The notes: generated from the sequence alone by a model not told the origin. A stretch of DNA of 10,218 nt from Chitinophagaceae bacterium (GCA_013205585.1 JABMML010000077.1:1-10218); one strand, 5' to 3'; counted from the first letter of the stretch, positions 1 to 6,851 are shown. Numbers and translations are program-made.

Positions 1-285
1 ATTAGCCTTGACCTTAAAAAAGTACATGAGGCGGCAGCCGATTTCTTCATTATTTGTGAAGCAAGTAACACGACACAGTTAAAAGCCATTGCCGATTATA
101 TCGACTATGAAGTCAAGAATAAGTGCAATGATCTTCCGTATAAATCAGAGGGAAAGCAAGGCGGGCAGTGGTTGCTGATTGATTATATCAATGTAGTGGT
201 TCATGTGATGCACCCAGAAGCACGTGGTTTTTATAAATTGGAAGAATTATGGAGTGATGCGGATATGAAAACACACGAAGATTAA
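1..285 (+). CDS. rsfS: Ribosome silencing factor RsfS (Iojap/DUF143 family), 3' part
   Basis: Open from base 1 in frame 1 to TAA at 283-285, giving 94 residues; the N-terminus lies outside the window. RsfS family proteins bind ribosomal protein L14 (uL14) on the large subunit and block subunit joining during starvation or stationary phase. The visible part contains most of the domain core: the ADFFIICEASNTTQLKAIAD stretch at about residues 13-32, then SEGKQGGQWLLIDYINVVVH at about 48-67, and the closing RGFYKLEELWSDA. These match the family's usual blocks, including the G-x-W-x-x-x-D-Y and VVVH segments. The family is usually about 110-130 aa, so perhaps 20-30 residues are missing upstream. 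ftsH follows 67 bp downstream on the same strand, a neighbourhood I recall from many Bacteroidota. The family call is firm; the exact length is unknown. Confidence 0.93.
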   Translation: MSLDLKKVHEAAADFFIICEASNTTQLKAIADYIDYEVKNKCNDLPYKSEGKQGGQWLLIDYINVVVHVMHPEARGFYKLEELWSDADMKTHED

Positions 286-352
286 TTGAGCCTAGGTCAA
301 CAATATTCATTTCTACTTGTTTATATAAAAAAGCAGTAACAGCAACAATACT

Positions 353-2449
353 ATGTCAGAGTCAAAAAATAATAAAAAGAAAAATTCGCCTTTGGGAGAT
401 GGACCTAAAATGCCCAAGTTTAATATCTATTGGATATATGGACTTATTGCATTGTCTCTTTTCTCGGCTCGATTTTTTCAAATGACACCCGAATTGACCA
501 CCACCACTGAACAAGAGTTCAAGCAAGTGATGTTGATGCGCGGTGATGTGGAACGTATTGACCTTGTTCAAAACAAAGAAATCGTTCGTGTTTACTTTAA
601 AGTAGATAGCATTCAGAAGGACTACTACGTGCAAAAGTTTAAGAAGAAATTAGATAAAGCAAAAGTAAAAGGGGTTCCATTATTTGAGTTTAGTGTAACG
701 GATTGGAATAGTTTCAACGAGCGTTTACAAAAATTCTATGAGCAAAAAGGTATTCAAGAAGTACCTCAGAATACGATTAAAGAAGGAGAGTGGTTTGGTC
801 CAATCGCCAATACGATATTTACCATGTTAATCATTGTAGTGATTTGGATGGTGATGATGCGTAAGATGGGAGGTGGCGGAGGAAGTGGCGGTGGCCCTGG
901 TGGCATTTTTAATGTGGGTAAATCAAAAGCCACTTTATTTGAAAAGGGAGGCACTAAAGTCAATATCACTTTTGCGGACGTCGCTGGTTTAGAAGAAGCA
1001 AAAGAAGAAGTAATGGAGATTGTTGATTTCTTGAAACAACCCAAAAAATATACAGCCCTTGGAGGTAAAATTCCAAAAGGTGCATTGTTAATAGGCCCTC
1101 CAGGAACAGGTAAAACCTTGTTGGCAAAAGCCATGGCGGGAGAAGCACAAGTGCCTTTCTTTAGCTTAAGTGGTTCCGATTTTGTGGAGATGTTTGTGGG
1201 TGTGGGTGCAAGTAGAGTGCGTGATTTATTTAAACAAGCGCGTGAAAAAGCGCCTTGTATTATTTTTATAGATGAGATTGATGCCATTGGTCGTGCGCGT
1301 GGTAAAAACGCCATGATGAGTAATGACGAGCGTGAAAATACTTTGAATCAATTATTAGTAGAGATGGATGGATTCGGTGGCGATACAGGTATTATTATAT
1401 TAGCAGCGACGAACCGTCCCGATGTATTAGACTCTGCTTTATTAAGACCAGGTCGTTTCGATCGTCAAATTTCTATTGACCGTCCGGATGTAAAAGGGCG
1501 TGAAGAAATTTTCAAAGTGCATTTAGGTCCTATTAAAGTTTCTGAAAATTTAGATGTACATAAATTAGCAGAACAAACCCCAGGATTTGCGGGAGCCGAT
1601 ATTGCCAATGTTTGTAATGAAGCTGCATTAATTGCTGCGCGTAAGGGAAAGACAGGTGTAGAGATGATAGATTTTCAAGACGCCATTGATAGAGTCATTG
1701 GTGGATTAGAAAAGAAAAATAAAATTATTTCTAAAGAAGAAAAAGAAGTCATTGCATATCACGAAGCAGGACATGCTATTTGTGGTTGGTTCTTAGAACA
1801 TGCTTATCCTTTATTAAAAGTAACCATTGTGCCAAGAGGTACGGCTGCATTGGGTTATGCGCAATACACTCCTAAAGAACAATACTTATATACCATTGAA
1901 CAATTAACCGATCAAATGTGTATGACCTTAGGAGGTCGTGCTGCAGAACAAATTTTCTTTGGAAAAATATCTACGGGAGCATCTAACGACTTACAACAAA
2001 TTACCAAGATGGCTTATTCCATGGTCACTACTTATGGAATGAATGAAAAAATTGGTAATGTAAGTTTCTACGATCCTTCACAAGAAAATACTTTCCAAAA
2101 ACCATTCAGCGAAGAGACAGGAAAAATTATTGATGAAGAAGTACGCAAGATGATTGATGCTGCTTACCACCGCACATTAGATTTATTAACTTTAAGAAAA
2201 GCCGAAGTAGAAAAATTAGCGAAAGAATTATTAGATAAGGAAGTTTTACATAAGAGTGATGTGGAAGCCTTAATTGGCATGCGTCCTTATGAAGAAGAGA
2301 AGGTAGTTACTTTTGATGTAGAAGAATCTAAAACAAAGGAGCCTAAAACAGAAGCTACTGCAGAACAAACTAGTACTGCTCAAGCAGATACTACAGCACC
2401 TATTGAGTCTACTAATAATAATGAAGCAAGCACTGAAACACATTCATAA
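353..2449 (+). CDS. ftsH: ATP-dependent zinc metalloprotease FtsH
   Basis: FtsH is a hexameric inner-membrane AAA+ protease that extracts and degrades misfolded membrane proteins and selected soluble regulators. The 698-aa protein shows every diagnostic element. A short Lys-rich N-terminus leads into TM1 (about 24-43), a periplasmic domain (about 44-148), TM2 (about 150-170) and a Gly-rich linker (173-184). The AAA module has Walker A GPPGTGKT (248-255), pore loop MFVG (280-283), Walker B ending in D307-E308, and arginine fingers R365 and R368 in LRPGRFDR. The M41 protease domain has HEAGH (470-474), with the likely third zinc ligand D546 in GASNDLQQ. After about residue 650 comes a low-complexity tail rich in Thr, Glu, Ala and Lys, which is normal for this family. 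The ATG at 353 has no Shine-Dalgarno but begins a good FtsH N-terminus. The LUD gene follows after 17 bp, so co-transcription is likely. No catalytic residue is missing. Confidence 0.98.
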   Translation: MSESKNNKKKNSPLGDGPKMPKFNIYWIYGLIALSLFSARFFQMTPELTTTTEQEFKQVMLMRGDVERIDLVQNKEIVRVYFKVDSIQKDYYVQKFKKKLDKAKVKGVPLFEFSVTDWNSFNERLQKFYEQKGIQEVPQNTIKEGEWFGPIANTIFTMLIIVVIWMVMMRKMGGGGGSGGGPGGIFNVGKSKATLFEKGGTKVNITFADVAGLEEAKEEVMEIVDFLKQPKKYTALGGKIPKGALLIGPPGTGKTLLAKAMAGEAQVPFFSLSGSDFVEMFVGVGASRVRDLFKQAREKAPCIIFIDEIDAIGRARGKNAMMSNDERENTLNQLLVEMDGFGGDTGIIILAATNRPDVLDSALLRPGRFDRQISIDRPDVKGREEIFKVHLGPIKVSENLDVHKLAEQTPGFAGADIANVCNEAALIAARKGKTGVEMIDFQDAIDRVIGGLEKKNKIISKEEKEVIAYHEAGHAICGWFLEHAYPLLKVTIVPRGTAALGYAQYTPKEQYLYTIEQLTDQMCMTLGGRAAEQIFFGKISTGASNDLQQITKMAYSMVTTYGMNEKIGNVSFYDPSQENTFQKPFSEETGKIIDEEVRKMIDAAYHRTLDLLTLRKAEVEKLAKELLDKEVLHKSDVEALIGMRPYEEEKVVTFDVEESKTKEPKTEATAEQTSTAQADTTAPIESTNNNEASTETHS

Positions 2450-2466
2450 GTACTGAATTATATTCA

Positions 2467-3108
2467 ATGGAATCAAAAGGAGCGAAAACTAAAATTTTAC
2501 AAAAAATTAAACAGGCATTAGAAAAGCCTGTTGCCGTTCCCTTCCCTGATCAGATTGCAGATAGACCTATTTTTATTCCCACTGAACAAGAATTAGCTAT
2601 TGGCTTTGCGCAGAAATTCACAGAGCTATTGGGCAAATTTGTATACTGCAGCGATGAAGGTGAATTGGTAAAGCAATTAGCACAACTCATTCATTCACAT
2701 AAATGGGAGAAAATATATTCTAGAGAATCGGGCTGGTTAGATGACATGAAAGAATTTAGTTTTGATCCTGTAACGACCGATGATTTAGCAGGCTGTGATG
2801 CAGCCATTACTTTATGTGATCATTTAATAGCAAGAACTGGCACGATTGTTTTAAGTAGCCAACAACTAAGCGGAAGAACTTCAAGTGTGTATGCGCCCAT
2901 ACATATATGTATCGCCTATACACATCAATTGGTTTTTGATATTAGCGATAGCTTGGCAATATTTAAAGCCGAATCGGATGCCCTTCCTTCTATGATTAGT
3001 TATGCTACAGGGCCAAGCCGAACGGCCGATATTGAAAAAACCTTAGTGGTAGGTGTGCATGGTCCTAAAGAAGTGTACTGTTTTTTAGTAGATAAGTTAT
3101 TAGATTAG
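2467..3108 (+). CDS. LUD-domain protein (LutC/YkgG-like, DUF162)
   Basis: This 213-aa protein belongs to the LUD (lactate utilisation) family, whose best-known member LutC is part of the LutABC L-lactate dehydrogenase complex. Visible family marks are ARTGTIVLSSQQLSGRTSS (about 122-140), where a loop following a strand is conserved, and the C-terminal signature TGPSRTADIEKTLVVGVHGP (181-200). The N-terminal 40 residues are a helix plus a Pro-rich linker, as in LutC. No LutA or LutB (iron-sulfur partners) is encoded nearby. Instead the gene sits 17 bp after ftsH, an arrangement I recall from many Bacteroidota, so a role in lactate oxidation is not supported by context. It is probably cytosolic; no signal peptide or TM segment is seen. 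The start is ATG 2467, the first in frame after the ftsH stop. The family is certain; the function here is unknown. Confidence 0.88.
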   Translation: MESKGAKTKILQKIKQALEKPVAVPFPDQIADRPIFIPTEQELAIGFAQKFTELLGKFVYCSDEGELVKQLAQLIHSHKWEKIYSRESGWLDDMKEFSFDPVTTDDLAGCDAAITLCDHLIARTGTIVLSSQQLSGRTSSVYAPIHICIAYTHQLVFDISDSLAIFKAESDALPSMISYATGPSRTADIEKTLVVGVHGPKEVYCFLVDKLLD

Positions 3109-3167
3109 TAACTTTAGTAGGTACACTATTATATAGACACAGTATTATAAATTAAATATGCAACTAC

Positions 3168-3929
3168 ATGGAATGGGTGCCTGGCAAAAAAATTTACTTT
3201 CTTTCTGATTTCCATTTAGGAGCCCCTAATCAAGCGCAAAGCAATTTGCGTGAACAGCGTTTAGTAAAGTTTTTACAAAATGCCAAAAAAGACGCTGCTG
3301 CTATATTTATTGTAGGTGATATATTTGATTTTTGGTTTGAATACAAAACCGTGGTTCCTAAAGGCTTTGTTAGACTACTAGGCTGTTTAGCCAATTTAAC
3401 TGATGCCGGTATTGAGCTTCATATTTTTACAGGCAATCATGATTTATGGATGAAAGATTATTTAACCGAAGAGTTAAATGCAAAAATATATTTTGAACCA
3501 CGTGAATTTACCTTGGGGGCAAAAAAGTTTTTTATTGGACACGGTGATGGACTAGGACCTGGAGACCAGGGCTATAAGTTTATAAAAAAAATATTTACCA
3601 ACCCTTTATGTAAATGGTTGTTTGGTTGGTTGCATCCCGACATAGGTATTCAACTAGCCAATTATTTTAGCAGCAAGAGTAGGGCTAAGACGGGGACTTC
3701 GGATGAAGTATTTATGGGAGAAGACAAGGAGTGGTTAATTATTTACTCGAAACAAAAAGCAAAAGAAATTAATGCCGATTATTTTATTTTTGGACATAGG
3801 CATTATGCTTTAGATATAGCTATTAATGAAACCAGTCGGTATATTAACTTGGGAGATTGGCTAAGGTCGAATAGTTATGCTGTTTTTGATGGACAGGATA
3901 TACAATTACTTCATTGGAAGGAAGATTAA
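3168..3929 (+). CDS. lpxH: UDP-2,3-diacylglucosamine diphosphatase (LpxH-type metallophosphoesterase)
   Basis: LpxH hydrolyses UDP-2,3-diacylglucosamine to lipid X plus UMP in lipid A synthesis, acting at the inner face of the cytoplasmic membrane. The 253-aa protein carries the full calcineurin-like metal site: D14 and H16 in SDFHLG, D51 in GDIFDFWFEY, N90-H91-D92 in GNHDLW, H125 in HGDGLG, and H210/H212 in GHRH. The GDIFDFWFE block and the HGDGLGPGDQGYKFIKKIF stretch (125-143) favour the LpxH-like subgroup over general phosphoesterases. There is no signal peptide; a hydrophobic patch around 145-165 could be the membrane-contacting insertion. The ATG at 3168 was chosen because the motif-bearing frame opens there; an ATG at 3158 is out of frame. 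It follows the LUD gene by 59 bp and precedes the MscS-type gene by 11 bp. Other Bacteroidota metallophosphoesterases are close relatives, so the substrate is inferred from the family. Confidence 0.87.
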   Translation: MEWVPGKKIYFLSDFHLGAPNQAQSNLREQRLVKFLQNAKKDAAAIFIVGDIFDFWFEYKTVVPKGFVRLLGCLANLTDAGIELHIFTGNHDLWMKDYLTEELNAKIYFEPREFTLGAKKFFIGHGDGLGPGDQGYKFIKKIFTNPLCKWLFGWLHPDIGIQLANYFSSKSRAKTGTSDEVFMGEDKEWLIIYSKQKAKEINADYFIFGHRHYALDIAINETSRYINLGDWLRSNSYAVFDGQDIQLLHWKED

Positions 3930-3940
3930 AAATACTAGTT

Positions 3941-5002
3941 ATGAATTTAGATCAACAATTTTTAAATAATTCTTTACGTAGTTATATAGTCATTGGAACT
4001 ATTTTTATAGTGGCCTTCCTTGTAAAAAGGCTTATCTCTCGATTTTTTGCAAGTTTAATTTATACCTGGATTGATAAAAAGAATCATTCTGACTTAAGAA
4101 AAAGTCATGTTCATCGCTTAATTGTTCCTATTGAGCAGTTTCTTATTTATTTGGTGGCCGTTATTGTTTTGTATGAACTTCAATTCCCAGCGCAGTGGAA
4201 TATTCATTTATATAAATTGACGCTTCAAATAGTAGTAGAAGCAATTGTGAAATTATTTTTTATTATTTTATTTATACGCGTTGGATTACGAGTACTTGAA
4301 TTTGTTGCCATTATATTAGAGGAAAAAGCCAAACTTACCAATGATCAAACCGACGATCAGTTAATTTTGTTTTTTAGAGACTTCTTTAAAGTAATATTAT
4401 ACATTATTGGCTTTTTATTAATACTGCATTTTGTTTTTAATGAAAACATAGGAAATTTAGTTACTAGCTTAAGTATTGTAGGAGCTGCTGTGGCCTTGTC
4501 TATGAGAGAAAGTTTGGAAAACATTATAGCCTCTTTTATTATTTTCTTTGACAAGCCTTTTACCATTGGCGATTTAGTGAAAGTAAATAATTTTACGGGC
4601 ACAATTGAAAAAATTGGACTACGCAGTACACGTATTCGTACCCAGGATAAAACTTATATTTCGGTACCTAACAAACAAATGGTAGACAGCATCGTAGATA
4701 ATATTAGTCTAAGAACCGAACGTAAAATTGAACTAGACTTACAATTAAATGTAAATACAACAGCTACGCAATTAGCAGCTTATAGCCAGTATATTCAAAA
4801 TGAAATAAGTCAGCTTAAAAATGTCAGTAATGTAATGGCTTATGTTTCGGAGGTAGGTAAACAATATCATGTATTACATTTAGAATGCTTAGTAAGTATG
4901 CAATTGGAATTCAATGAATTTATAGCCTTGAAAGAAAAAATAAATGTTACGGCTATTCAATATGCAAGTGATCATACGATTCGTTTTGCCACCACTGTAT
5001 AA
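3941..5002 (+). CDS. MscS-family mechanosensitive ion channel
   Basis: Small-conductance mechanosensitive channels open under membrane tension and release solutes on hypo-osmotic shock. The 353-aa protein has about five hydrophobic segments (about 14-31, 60-80, 95-126, 148-166 and 173-203). The last is the pore helix, including GAAVALSMRESLENIIASF (181-199) with its small-residue packing face. A beta domain follows, marked by DKPFTIGDLVKV (204-215) and TIEKIGLRSTRIRTQDKTYI (221-240), ending in SVPN (241-244), then a C-terminal alpha/beta domain. This is the standard MscS order. The frame opens earlier at ATG 3914, but that start would overlap lpxH by 16 nt and add a polar nonapeptide. The ATG at 3941 leaves an 11-bp gap and gives a natural N-terminus, so I chose it. 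The gene probably shares a transcript with lpxH and ends 15 bp from the convergent regulator gene. The ion or solute preference cannot be read from the sequence. Confidence 0.9.
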   Translation: MNLDQQFLNNSLRSYIVIGTIFIVAFLVKRLISRFFASLIYTWIDKKNHSDLRKSHVHRLIVPIEQFLIYLVAVIVLYELQFPAQWNIHLYKLTLQIVVEAIVKLFFIILFIRVGLRVLEFVAIILEEKAKLTNDQTDDQLILFFRDFFKVILYIIGFLLILHFVFNENIGNLVTSLSIVGAAVALSMRESLENIIASFIIFFDKPFTIGDLVKVNNFTGTIEKIGLRSTRIRTQDKTYISVPNKQMVDSIVDNISLRTERKIELDLQLNVNTTATQLAAYSQYIQNEISQLKNVSNVMAYVSEVGKQYHVLHLECLVSMQLEFNEFIALKEKINVTAIQYASDHTIRFATTV

Positions 5003-5017
5003 AAGTTGAATTCTATT

Positions 5018-5629
5018 TTATAGAGACTCTTTAAGCGATACTAAGAACTGCTTAATATTTTTTAAACTATTTAAAACGGCAATATCTTTTTCTGCCTTTT
5101 CTTTATTATTCTTTAAATAAGTTTTAGCCCCTTCGATAGAATATTTTTTTTCACGCAGTAAAAAATATAGCTGGCGTAAAAATTCAATATCCTGTGCTCT
5201 AAATAATCTATCTCCCTTTCTTGTTTTTCTAGGTTGTAGTTGTTTGAATTCTTTTTCCCAATACCTTATTAAAGATGTGTTGACATTAAACCAGCTAGCC
5301 ACTTCGCCAATAGGGTAGTATAATTTTTTAATTAATTCTTCTGAGGCTGGAATATTTAAAGTATGTATATCGGCGTCCATAGAAGCAAATGATTTTCTTC
5401 CTCTTTTGCTAACAGTAGATGCATGTGTAAAAGACATGGGTGTTCTAGATACAGTAGGAAGCACTTCGTCCTCTAATACCTCTTTGTGTTTTTGCGAAAA
5501 GGCTTCTACACTTACTATTTGTTCTTGCTTAGGTGCAGCAGACCTCTTTTTATCAGCTGGCGCTTTAATATGCACTGGCTGGTCTCTTTCCATTCCAAAT
5601 AAGTCAAGTTGGTGTAAGTCTTTTACCAT
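5018..5629 (-). CDS. MerR-family transcriptional regulator with long N-terminal extension
   Basis: The 203-aa protein has a MerR-type winged helix-turn-helix at about 104-172. It starts YYPIGEVASWFNVNTSLIRY (104-123) and contains GDRLFRAQDIEFLRQLYFLL (139-158), followed by a Lys-rich helix that may dimerise. No C-terminal ligand-binding domain or metal-binding cysteine pattern is present, so it resembles the short Bacteroidota MerR-like proteins without a known effector. The first 100 residues are polar, rich in Lys, Ala, Pro, Gln and Ser, and probably disordered. They include QLDLF at 7-11, which matches the beta-sliding-clamp binding consensus, and a basic KRGRKS patch (75-80) just before the DNA-binding domain. 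The ATG at 5629 is the first in frame and lies 4 nt after a perfect -7 promoter element; M13 is the next alternative. It is transcribed divergently from the glycosyltransferase-like gene, so it may control itself and that neighbour. The target genes are unknown. Confidence 0.87.
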   Translation of the reverse strand: MVKDLHQLDLFGMERDQPVHIKAPADKKRSAAPKQEQIVSVEAFSQKHKEVLEDEVLPTVSRTPMSFTHASTVSKRGRKSFASMDADIHTLNIPASEELIKKLYYPIGEVASWFNVNTSLIRYWEKEFKQLQPRKTRKGDRLFRAQDIEFLRQLYFLLREKKYSIEGAKTYLKNNKEKAEKDIAVLNSLKNIKQFLVSLKESL

Positions 5630-5633
5630 AGAA

Positions 5634-5641
5634 CAAAGTTA
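5634..5641 (-). promoter_or_regulatory. -7 promoter element of the MerR-type gene
   Basis: On the minus strand the bases read TAACTTTG, an exact match to the Bacteroidota sigma factor -7 consensus TAnnTTTG. It ends only 4 nt before the ATG at 5629. If the usual distance holds, transcription would begin at or within a base or two of the start codon. No good TTG is found at the -33 position; the closest is TTAG ending 18 nt upstream. The position is directly read; use as a promoter is inferred. Confidence 0.55.
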
Positions 5642-5646
5642 GGGGA

Positions 5647-5656
5647 CTATTAATAG
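5647..5656. promoter_or_regulatory. Palindrome CTATTAATAG, candidate operator
   Basis: This is a perfect 10-bp palindrome in the divergent intergenic region. It is flanked by TTAG (5639-5642) and CTAA (5660-5663), which extend the symmetry with a one-base offset. It lies just upstream of the regulator's -7 element, in the span where the promoter spacer would be, and MerR-family proteins characteristically bind dyads in that spacer. It is a candidate autoregulatory site; binding is inferred only from position and symmetry. Confidence 0.35.
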
Positions 5657-5676
5657 GAACTAAGCCTCCTAAATGA

Positions 5677-5711
5677 TTGGTGGATAAATTGTTAAGTATG
5701 CAGTATTTTTG
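5677..5711 (+). promoter_or_regulatory. Promoter of the glycosyltransferase-like gene
   Basis: TATTTTTG at 5704-5711 matches the -7 consensus TAnnTTTG exactly. A TTG at 5677-5679 could serve as the -33 element, though the 24-nt gap is a few bases longer than usual; a second TTG at 5689-5691 is too close. The -7 box ends 3 nt before the ATG at 5715, so the message may be leaderless or nearly so. The sequence match is certain; promoter function is inferred. Confidence 0.5.
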
Positions 5712-5714
5712 CTG

Positions 5715-6788
5715 ATGCGTTTATTTATATTAACGAGTTCCAAATTTGCCATTCCAAGGGCCCTGCTATGCCAGAAGGTATTGGATATCATTGAACTAGG
5801 ATTGAGTTCAGCACAGATTCATTTTTATATAGTAGGAGATCATTTGCCCGAGCAATTACTGGTGCTGGAGCAAAACAATGATGCGGTGACCATTATAAAA
5901 GAAATAGATGCAGAAAAATTAATCAAGAATGTGACCAATGCTGCCATTATTCATTTTGGAGCAGCGCTGAAAGGAAGTGATCATTTTCCGCATTATTTTA
6001 TTCCCTTATCGCATCCTAGTTTTAGCACAGGACTTTCCATTATACAGAAATGGTCTTTACTAAAGGCCTTTAAAAACTATCTTAAAAAATCGGTAGCTAC
6101 TTATACCATCAATGATTGGGCTACTATTTTTTTAAAAAACAAACACAAGGGCTACACCCATAAAATACAAGAAGCTTATTTACCTATTCATAGGTTGCCT
6201 ATTTATGAATGGGTGGCTTTAGCAGATGCTAAAAATAATTTAACCGATGGGGCTAATTATTTTTTAGCCTTTCAACCTTTGAATGGCTTTGTTGATATGC
6301 TTAAAGAATTTTCTATTTTTAAAAAATGGCAACAAACCAATATGGCACTTGTTTTCATTTTTGAAAATGATAAAGAGGTCGTGCAGGCCCGGGCCTTATT
6401 AGTGGGTTATAAGTTTAAAGAATCTATTTTTATTAAACCAATATCTAAAATGGAGCCTGCTTGGATAGCAGCTAGCTATGCTATTTTATTCAACAGTATT
6501 CGTTTTGATAAAACTAGTTTAATAGAAATGGCTATTGAGTATGGTATACCACTAATTTTTAATAATGCTGAAAATCAAAGCGCTTCACTGCCTATCTCTT
6601 GGCAACAAGCGGGCGAACAATTTAGTTTTGAAGAAAAAGCAGGGCTCTCTAATCATTTCAAATTATACTATAAGGATGAACTCTACCTCCAAGCAAGGGC
6701 AAGAATGGGAAAAGACTGGTTAGCCGCTTTATATGCAGAAAAAAAGAATACAGCGCTAGTTAAAATACCGCTGACACTGAAGACTTAG
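5715..6788 (+). CDS. GT-B-like (GT4-type) glycosyltransferase, degenerate active site
   Basis: This is a 357-aa protein with no signal peptide or obvious TM segment. The C-terminal half resembles the donor-binding domain of GT4 glycosyltransferases. YFLAFQPLNGFVDMLKEFSI (182-201) corresponds to the strand-helix that usually reads like 'YVGR...KN...LI.AF..', MALVFIF (210-216) to the next strand, and AWIAASYAILFNSIRF (249-264) followed by SLIEMAIEYGIPLI (268-281) to the segment holding the E-x7-E motif. Here the first Glu position appears to be D265 and the usual Gly-Phe-Gly is missing, leaving D-x5-E. The N-terminal half (1-170) is poorly conserved by eye, as expected for the acceptor domain. 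The start is ATG 5715; a TTG at 5709 in frame would lie inside the -7 box and is unlikely. The gene is monocistronic or heads the gldC region, and is divergent from the MerR-type gene. It could be a real but divergent transferase or a non-catalytic homologue; the substrate is unknown. Confidence 0.6.
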   Translation: MRLFILTSSKFAIPRALLCQKVLDIIELGLSSAQIHFYIVGDHLPEQLLVLEQNNDAVTIIKEIDAEKLIKNVTNAAIIHFGAALKGSDHFPHYFIPLSHPSFSTGLSIIQKWSLLKAFKNYLKKSVATYTINDWATIFLKNKHKGYTHKIQEAYLPIHRLPIYEWVALADAKNNLTDGANYFLAFQPLNGFVDMLKEFSIFKKWQQTNMALVFIFENDKEVVQARALLVGYKFKESIFIKPISKMEPAWIAASYAILFNSIRFDKTSLIEMAIEYGIPLIFNNAENQSASLPISWQQAGEQFSFEEKAGLSNHFKLYYKDELYLQARARMGKDWLAALYAEKKNTALVKIPLTLKT

Positions 6789-6806
6789 TAAGTAAGACTT
6801 AGTAAG
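6782..6806 (+). repeat. Short tandem repeat, 14-bp period, spanning a stop codon
   Basis: GACTTAGTAAGTAA at 6782-6795 is followed directly by GACTTAGTAAG at 6796-6806, an exact repeat over 11 bases. The first copy contains the TAG stop codon of the glycosyltransferase-like gene (6786-6788). The result is several TAA/TAG triplets in different frames just after the stop. It is too short to assign a function. Confidence 0.7.
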
Positions 6807-6826
6807 GTTCTTATTTAATTAATTTG

Positions 6827-6834
6827 TATTTTTG
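6827..6834 (+). promoter_or_regulatory. -7 promoter element upstream of gldC
   Basis: TATTTTTG matches TAnnTTTG exactly and is the same octamer as in front of the glycosyltransferase-like gene. It lies 17 nt before the ATG at 6852, which would give a leader of roughly 10-13 nt. No TTG is seen at the expected -33 position, so the match is half of a promoter. It argues that gldC has its own start site and against translation from the GTG at 6834, which overlaps the box. Confidence 0.45.
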
Positions 6835-6851
6835 TGTTTCAAAATTTTAAT

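Noticed and set aside
766..1314. Minus-strand 182-codon reading frame opposite ftsH
   Set aside because: It is antisense to the conserved AAA module; its Pro-rich run simply mirrors the Gly-rich linker and its neighbours.
3914..3940. Upstream ATG for the MscS-type gene
   Set aside because: It would overlap lpxH by 16 nt and add nine residues unlike the family; ATG 3941 with an 11-bp gap is more natural.
5003..5030. Possible bidirectional terminator between the convergent mscS-type and merR-type genes
   Set aside because: The gap is 15 bp; the only symmetry is AGAGACTCT with a 4-bp arm and no usable loop, so no terminator can be supported.
5018..5629. Metal- or drug-responsive MerR regulator
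   Set aside because: There is no cysteine pattern for metals and no drug-binding C-terminal domain, so a specific effector cannot be named.
5406..5642. Plus-strand 78-codon reading frame opposite the MerR-type gene
   Set aside because: It is antisense to a clearly coding frame with recognisable domains, has no recognisable family and no promoter; it is a shadow frame.
6834..6851. GTG start for gldC adding six residues
   Set aside because: The GTG shares a base with the -7 box TATTTTTG and the extra residues do not fit the GldC N-terminus; ATG 6852 fits.
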